Assembly: GCA_015075185.1 (NCBI GenBank)
Contig: JABTUW010000003.1
Coordinates: 1,240,001-1,304,000 of the forward strand
DNA: 64,000 bases
Direction: 5' to 3'
Origin: Anaerolineales bacterium
GTDB lineage: Bacteria > Chloroflexota > Anaerolineae > 4572-78 > J111
Shown here: positions 59,553 to 64,000 of the stretch, in pieces
How positions within the stretch are numbered: the first letter of the stretch is position 1
Layout of the letters: every line of letters starts with the position of its first letter
Program-made: the position numbers and the translations under genes
The notes under the pieces: generated by a model
The model's input: only the letters and a program-made list of their open reading frames with translations
Database searches by the model: none
What the model was told of the DNA's origin: nothing

Positions 59553-60347
59553 TCAATTAGGTTGAAACCGGAAAAAGTACCAGACTCTGTTTTCGACATT
59601 CATATCAATCGTGAACTTATCTGAAACCTGTTGGCCCTCCCCATTTTCCAGGTAAAAGGTCCAGACCCCGGCAATGTAGATCGCGCGGGGCTGCGGTTCA
59701 AATTTAATATTACCGCTCTTGACCACACCGCCGGGTGGCGTATGGCCGATGGTCTGCCCGGCAGAAAAGTCGGACCGGGTCACAATCCCCTCAGGGTCGC
59801 TACCAACAAGACGGAAGCCGGGTATCCAGCTATTGTCACCCCCCTGAACAGCCACCATAATGGACAGAAGCGTCGATTCGGTAGGTTGAGTGTATAGCTC
59901 GGCCAGATTGAACTGCCAGGTAGGGACCGGCGTGGGGGTCGGGGGCGGCGGCTGGGTCGGCGGGGGGGGTGGGGCCGGGGTGCTGGTCGGGGTTGTGGTG
60001 GGAGTCCGGGTGGGTCGCGGTGTCCGGGTGGGGGTGAGGGTCGGCGTGTCGGTTGGAATCGGGGTGAGGGTCGGCGTAGGTGTAACGGTTGGGGTCGGGG
60101 TGGCCACAGGGGTGGAGGTAAAAGTCGGTTGGAGGGTCTTGATAATTTCGATGGTCGGGGTTGGTTCGTCCGCCATCGCTACCAGTTTATCAAACGGGGA
60201 AGCCAGGGTGCAACCAGTCAGCCAAACCAGAGCCAGAAGGGCTGGAAGAATGGAAGGCCGGAGGAGTGGAGGTTTGCCAACCTTCCAACCCTCCAACCTT
60301 CCAACCTGCTGACAATATTTGAATGGGATACGTTTTATCTGTTTCAA
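59553..60347 (-). CDS. PT-rich lipoprotein, unknown function
   Basis: A 264-residue exported lipoprotein. The lipobox is LVWLTGC (Cys about residue 46). A long Thr/Pro linker (about 62-142) leads to a globular domain of about 120 residues (WQFNLAELYTQPTESTLLSIMVAVQGG to the C terminus) with no family I recognise. The N-terminal part before the hydrophobic core (QQVGRLEGWKVGKPPLLRP) is encoded by the CTTCCAA-type heptad repeat at 60232-60309, so the signal peptide seems to have grown by repeat insertion, or the true start is a later codon. Confidence 0.72.
   Translation of the reverse strand: MKQIKRIPFKYCQQVGRLEGWKVGKPPLLRPSILPALLALVWLTGCTLASPFDKLVAMADEPTPTIEIIKTLQPTFTSTPVATPTPTVTPTPTLTPIPTDTPTLTPTRTPRPTRTPTTTPTSTPAPPPPPTQPPPPTPTPVPTWQFNLAELYTQPTESTLLSIMVAVQGGDNSWIPGFRLVGSDPEGIVTRSDFSAGQTIGHTPPGGVVKSGNIKFEPQPRAIYIAGVWTFYLENGEGQQVSDKFTIDMNVENRVWYFFRFQPN
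60232..60309. repeat. Heptad-like repeat within a signal-peptide coding region
   Basis: Tandem AACCTTCC/CAACCCTCC units (for example CCAACCTTCCAACCCTCC at about 60278-60295). The same units occur at 13133-13187 (start of the helicase gene), 25499-25617 and 62706-62725 (end of pheA). Confidence 0.55.
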
Positions 60348-60530
60348 GCCAAACTCTTTTCTTCAGCGAAAGGTAAGCCAGCCAGATTGTATGCAAAACA
60401 ACTGCTTGGCACAAATGCAAGAGGATACAGGTTTGTAATTACCTTTAAAAAATCTGGGTAAATCTGGGTCCAGAATAAAAACCCGGGGAAGTAGGGGGAC
60501 CAAATTACGAGTTAAATTGCCAGAACGGCC

Positions 60531-61616
60531 TTAAGAGGTATCTTGAGGCAGGGCCGGCCGGGTCGGGGTGGGCGTCGGGGTTACTGTCGGGACGGGAGTG
60601 CTGTCCGGCGGCGGGAGTTGGTGCTCCAATTTAGTCACCAGATGCCATAAGAGGGACAAGTTTTCATCCAGAACAGCCTGCATCGTCGGATCAGTATCGC
60701 CACGGCGGCTTAAGAGTTCCGGTTTCTGATTGAAGGCCGTGGGTCCATCGGCCAGCAGCAGCTTGCGCAGAGCTTCATAATCGCTGCGCTTGATTTCTAC
60801 GGCGGCCATGGTCCCACGAGTCAAGCGCAGGGGGCGGATGGGGGTAGCGGTTTGGGTCAGGTGAACCCGCAGCGAAAATTCGTAGCGATCAAGCGTGATC
60901 AAAACCTGAGCCAGCAGGTAGTAAACATTGTTTTGCTTGGTCACCACCTTCAGGGGCTGTAACAAATCCAAGGGGACACCCTCACGCCACTGGGCAAATT
61001 GGCTCTCAATTTGGTCCGGCTCGGTTAATAATTCGGTGGCGCTGTGCAGGGAACCAAAACTGCTGGCCAGCGGAGAAAAGTCAACGATCGCCTGGCTGCC
61101 ATCGGCAAAACGAACCCAGACCGCTACATGATCCACGCGATCCTGCAAGTCATCCACCGGCGCAGCCACGCCAAAGCGGCCCAAGGCCACGCCTCGGACT
61201 TGAGGCGATTGCAGCAATTCTTGCTGCACCGCATAAGCTAAAACAAAGCTGTCCACAGCCGGCCATTCGGCCGGATTAGCCGGTTGCGGGGGATAGGCCA
61301 GACGAGCCAGTTGGCCTTCCGGGCCAGGTTCAATGACAATCTTGGTAGCGTCATCTTCCAGGAGGGGGGCAAAGCCAAACTCAAACTTACCCAGGGTGGC
61401 TTTGGCGGCATTCAAGGCTTCGACATTATCGTTGTTAGGGATGACCAAGGGCCGGGTAGGGGTTGGGCTGGGGACAGGCGTTGGGGTCGGCTCGCTGGCG
61501 CAAGCCGGTAGAAGGGCGATCAGCCCCAAAATTGCACCCACCATTCGGAGAATTTTTAGGAGGGGCTGATGGCGAGTTTGCAGGAACCTGCCCATTGGAC
61601 CAATAGCTTGGATCAT
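60531..61616 (-). CDS. Lipoprotein, unknown function
   Basis: About 361 residues from ATG 61616, chosen because GGAG lies about 6 bases upstream; the frame extends to 61796. A hydrophobic core with lipobox LIALLPACAS is followed by a short PT-rich linker and a domain of about 270 residues (EALNAAKATLGKFEFGF to LWHLVTKLEHQL), then a PT-rich tail. The end of the frame overlaps no other gene. I do not recognise the domain. It is divergent from pheA, with about 210 bases between starts. Confidence 0.72.
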   Translation of the reverse strand: MIQAIGPMGRFLQTRHQPLLKILRMVGAILGLIALLPACASEPTPTPVPSPTPTRPLVIPNNDNVEALNAAKATLGKFEFGFAPLLEDDATKIVIEPGPEGQLARLAYPPQPANPAEWPAVDSFVLAYAVQQELLQSPQVRGVALGRFGVAAPVDDLQDRVDHVAVWVRFADGSQAIVDFSPLASSFGSLHSATELLTEPDQIESQFAQWREGVPLDLLQPLKVVTKQNNVYYLLAQVLITLDRYEFSLRVHLTQTATPIRPLRLTRGTMAAVEIKRSDYEALRKLLLADGPTAFNQKPELLSRRGDTDPTMQAVLDENLSLLWHLVTKLEHQLPPPDSTPVPTVTPTPTPTRPALPQDTS

Positions 61617-61826
61617 GACCGCTCCAGCCAGGCCGCTCCGAATTAAAATTTTGAGCCGGCCGCGAATTTTCAGCAGAAACAAGAACATGGTACACAATGA
61701 GCCAGATTCGTCAAACGTTAGTAGATGCCGCTGGGATGAACGAAGCACTTTGACTTGCCCTATCCTTCGTGATAAACTAGCCCAAAACCACTCCACTCAA
61801 TCTTAAATTATCATACCGAGGAATCT

Positions 61827-62738
61827 ATGCCAACCGTCGCCTTTCAAGGCATCACCGGCGCCTATTCTGAGAGCGCCATTTTTCAATTTTTCGGCGCTGA
61901 AACCAAAACCGTTTCATGCCAAACCCTGGAAGGGATTTACGAAGCCGTCGAAACAGGCCGGGCCGACCTGGGCCTGCTGCCGGTCGAAAACGCCCTGGCC
62001 GGTTCGCTGCCGCGGGCCTATGAACTGCTGATGGAGCGTGACCTGCGGATTCGGGCTGAAGTGATTATGCACATCCAGCACACCCTCATGGCTGCGCCGG
62101 GAGTTAAACTGAGCGATTTGAAGCGGGTGCGTTCGACCCAGCTCTCACTTAATCAGTGTGAAAAATTCATCAACCGTTATGGCCTGGAACAATTTCCCGC
62201 CTCGGATACGGCCAGCAGTGCCCGCGATCTGGCGGCCCACCCGGAACCAGACCTGGGCGTGATTGCCAGCAAATTAGCAGCCCAGATTTACAAGCTGGAT
62301 ATCCTGGAAGAGGAAATCGAGGATGCCGCTTTTAACTACACCCGCTTTTTTGTCCTGGGCCGGGAAGACCCGCCCCGCGCCCAACGCAGCAAAACCTCGC
62401 TCATTTTTAGCGCCCGCCATCTGCCCGGCTCGCTCTATCACTGCCTGGGTGAGTTTGCCGAGCGCAACATCAACCTGACCAAAATCGAGTCCCGCCCCCG
62501 CCGAGACCGTCCCTGGCAGTATCTATTTTACCTCGATTTTGAAGGCCACTGGCAAGATCCCGCCGCCGAAGCGGCCCTGCTGGGACTGCTGCGCCGGGCC
62601 GGTTTTGTCAAAATGCTTGGCTCCTATCCCATGGCCACCACGCCCCATCCAGAAGAAGCGAAGGGGCGAGGAGGCGAAGAACTGTGGAGCAGCAACTTAG
62701 ACGAGCCTTCTGACCTTCCCACCTTCAAGCGCGGATAA
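61827..62738 (+). CDS. pheA: Prephenate dehydratase
   Basis: Converts prephenate to phenylpyruvate in phenylalanine synthesis. It is 303 residues: a periplasmic-binding-like PDT domain (VAFQGITGAYSESAIFQFF; GLLPVENALAGSL; NYTRFFVLGRE with the catalytic Thr-Arg-Phe) and a C-terminal ACT domain (about 190-265) with the Phe-binding ESRP (TKIESRPRRD) and a GSLYHCL-type loop. Residues about 267-303 (TTPHPEEAKGRGGEEL to TFKRG) are a low-complexity tail encoded by repeat sequence. The DAHP synthase gene starts 4 bases after the stop. Confidence 0.95.
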   Translation: MPTVAFQGITGAYSESAIFQFFGAETKTVSCQTLEGIYEAVETGRADLGLLPVENALAGSLPRAYELLMERDLRIRAEVIMHIQHTLMAAPGVKLSDLKRVRSTQLSLNQCEKFINRYGLEQFPASDTASSARDLAAHPEPDLGVIASKLAAQIYKLDILEEEIEDAAFNYTRFFVLGREDPPRAQRSKTSLIFSARHLPGSLYHCLGEFAERNINLTKIESRPRRDRPWQYLFYLDFEGHWQDPAAEAALLGLLRRAGFVKMLGSYPMATTPHPEEAKGRGGEELWSSNLDEPSDLPTFKRG

Positions 62739-62742
62739 ACCC

Positions 62743-63759
62743 ATGATTATCATTATGCATTCTGAAGCCATCCCTTTTGAAATTGACAACGTCGTGGCCG
62801 AGGTGGAGGCCAGGGGCTGGCAAACGCACCTTTCCCACGACTCAGGCGAAACCATCATCGGTTTGCAGGGCAGCGGACAGCAGTTGGACCCGTTCTACCT
62901 GGGCCAGATGCCCGGCGTCAAAGAAACGATGGCTATTACCCAAAAATTCAAGCTGACCAGCCGGGCCTTTCGCCGGGAGGATACAACCTTTACCCTGGGC
63001 GATGTCAGCATCGGCAGCGGCCAAGTAGCGGTCATCGCCGGGCCATGCAGCGTGGAGAGCCGGGAACAACTGCTGGAAACGGCCCACGCGGTCAAGGAGG
63101 CCGGAGCCACCTTTCTGCGGGGCGGGGCCTACAAACCGCGCAGTTCGCCCTACAGTTTTCAGGGCATGGGCGAGCAGGGTCTTAAACTGCTGGCCGAAGC
63201 CCGTGAAGCTACGGGCCTGCCTATCGTTACCGAAGTCATGTCGCCGAGCAAAGTGGCCCTGGTCGCCATTTATGCCGATGTACTGCAAATCGGGGCGCGC
63301 AACATGCAGAACTTCGACCTGCTCAACGCCGTCGGCCAGGCCCACAAGCCGGTGCTGCTCAAGCGGGGCATGTCGGCCACGATTGAAGATTTGCTCATGG
63401 CCGCCGAGTACATTTTGGCTCATGGCAACAACCGGGTCATGTTATGTGAGCGAGGCATCCGCACCTTTGATAACAAATACACCCGCAATACCTTCGACAT
63501 CAACGCCATCCCCCTGCTTAAAGAGCTGACCCACCTGCCGATCGTCGCCGATCCCAGCCACGCCATCGGCGTGCGCCGCCATGTCAGCGCCATGACCCTG
63601 GCCAGTGTCGCCGCCGGAGCCGACGGCCTGATTATCGAAACCCACCCCGACCCCGACCACGCCGTCTCCGACGGCGACCAATCGCTGACCCTGCCCCAAT
63701 TCCGGGAGTTGATGGAACAGGTGCGCGCGATGGCCGAGGCGATAGGCCGCAGAGTCTAG
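62743..63759 (+). CDS. aroF: DAHP synthase (type I beta)
   Basis: 3-deoxy-D-arabino-heptulosonate-7-phosphate synthase, first step of the shikimate pathway. It is 338 residues with a small N-terminal ferredoxin-like regulatory domain (about residues 1-70) and a barrel carrying VIAGPCSVES, GGAYKPRSSPYSFQG, QIGARNMQNF, LLKRGMSATIED, CERGIRTFDN and DPSHAIGVRRHV. This set marks the AroAI-beta/KDO8PS-related type. Coupled to pheA, so the pair covers entry and the phenylalanine branch; pheA's ACT domain and this N-terminal domain suggest feedback control. Confidence 0.96.
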   Translation: MIIIMHSEAIPFEIDNVVAEVEARGWQTHLSHDSGETIIGLQGSGQQLDPFYLGQMPGVKETMAITQKFKLTSRAFRREDTTFTLGDVSIGSGQVAVIAGPCSVESREQLLETAHAVKEAGATFLRGGAYKPRSSPYSFQGMGEQGLKLLAEAREATGLPIVTEVMSPSKVALVAIYADVLQIGARNMQNFDLLNAVGQAHKPVLLKRGMSATIEDLLMAAEYILAHGNNRVMLCERGIRTFDNKYTRNTFDINAIPLLKELTHLPIVADPSHAIGVRRHVSAMTLASVAAGADGLIIETHPDPDHAVSDGDQSLTLPQFRELMEQVRAMAEAIGRRV

Positions 63760-63811
63760 ACGGCAGACGGCCGACCACTGACCGCCGTCTGCCGTCAGCG
63801 GTCGGCGGTCA
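63759..63811 (+). terminator. Inverted repeat after aroF
   Basis: GACGGCAGACGG (63759-63770) and CCGTCTGCCGTC (63785-63796) are exact complements around a 14-base loop, followed by AGCGGTCGGCGGTCA. No T-run follows, so termination would be weak. The GACCACTGACCGC loop belongs to the same repeat family as 6729-6814 and 38041-38064. Confidence 0.55.
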
Positions 63812-63881
63812 AAATCCCAAGCCGGTAAGAGATTTGTTAGAAGTTTTTGGTTAAGTGGAACAGTACGGGTAGAATCAGTAA

Positions 63882-64000
63882 TTGGGCGGCTCATTTCTAC
63901 TAAAACAGGGATACCATTTACCGGCTGTCGCAATTACAGGCGCAGTTTTGGAAGATACGCTACGAAAGCTGTGTCAAAAGCACAAAGTCTTATGGGGTGG
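63882..64000 (+). CDS. Partial gene at right edge, start unclear
   Basis: From an in-frame TTG at 63882 (a stop lies directly before) the frame reads to the edge: LGGSFLLKQGYHLPAVAITG followed by AVLEDTLRKLCQKHKV. The AVLEDTLRKLC pattern is one I associate with a small helical domain of uncharacterised proteins, usually preceded by more N-terminal sequence. That N-terminal part is not found in frame here, so this may be a remnant or a frameshifted gene. Confidence 0.4.
   Translation, partial: MGGSFLLKQGYHLPAVAITGAVLEDTLRKLCQKHKVLWG

Overview
The window reads as a chromosomal segment of a Chloroflexota (Anaerolineae-like) bacterium. This is inferred from the gene style and not from a marker gene. 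The signs are many lipoproteins with long Thr/Pro-rich linkers after the lipobox, a giant STAND NTPase-TPR protein, DUF4230 proteins, SPFH proteins, TolB-like propellers, frequent TTG/GTG starts, GC-rich coding sequence, and short palindromic or polypyrimidine repeats scattered through and inside genes. No rRNA, tRNA or CRISPR array was seen. Both edges cut genes.

Layout. 1-8.5 kb: C-terminal half of a histidine kinase, an NAD-dependent epimerase, hpt, a CNNM/CBS membrane protein, a secreted HExxH protein, RNase PH, a STAS protein, and an SPFH protein whose HTH tail is out of frame, plus its hypothetical neighbour. 8.6-17.4 kb: proS, a bacterial dynamin, an RmlD-like reductase, an SF2 helicase, then a RuBisCO-like protein converging on a cupin, a YeiH-type putative sulfate exporter and an unlisted 42-residue membrane protein. 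17.5-18.7 kb: a decayed IS630-type element. 18.8-29 kb: glycosyltransferase, metallo-beta-lactamase-fold hydrolase, FtsX-type permease, LysM/propeller protein, DUF2007, galT, secG and a peptide-binding protein. 29-40 kb: a NatAB-like ABC exporter, mdh, hemC, hemD, a phytoene/squalene synthase, two small membrane proteins, a NagD-type HAD phosphatase, an iodotyrosine-deiodinase-like flavoprotein, a glycerophosphodiesterase and an orphan ABC-2 permease. 40.3-47.3 kb: one 2334-residue NTPase-TPR protein with about 15 three-TPR super-repeats. 47.6-52.7 kb: a response regulator with a coiled coil, gamma carbonic anhydrase, an AT-richer island with two DUF4230 proteins and a VapBC-type module, and a nuclease-fold lipoprotein. 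52.9-55.4 kb: two tandem, independently decayed insertion sequences that split a dispersed repeat. 55.5-64 kb: a REC-histidine kinase, SURF1, an MttB-family protein, two PT-rich lipoproteins, prephenate dehydratase and DAHP synthase, and a gene cut by the right edge.

Genes that plausibly work together: hemC-hemD (uroporphyrinogen III), pheA-aroF (shikimate entry and phenylalanine branch), the ATPase and permease at 29-31 kb, the overlapping vapB-vapC pair, and possibly the RuBisCO-like protein, cupin and exporter as a sulfur-compound salvage or disposal locus. The strongest leads are that sulfur-related cluster, the giant NTPase-TPR protein, the deiodinase-like protein with a full lid triad, and a family of palindromic repeats inserted in frame into conserved genes.
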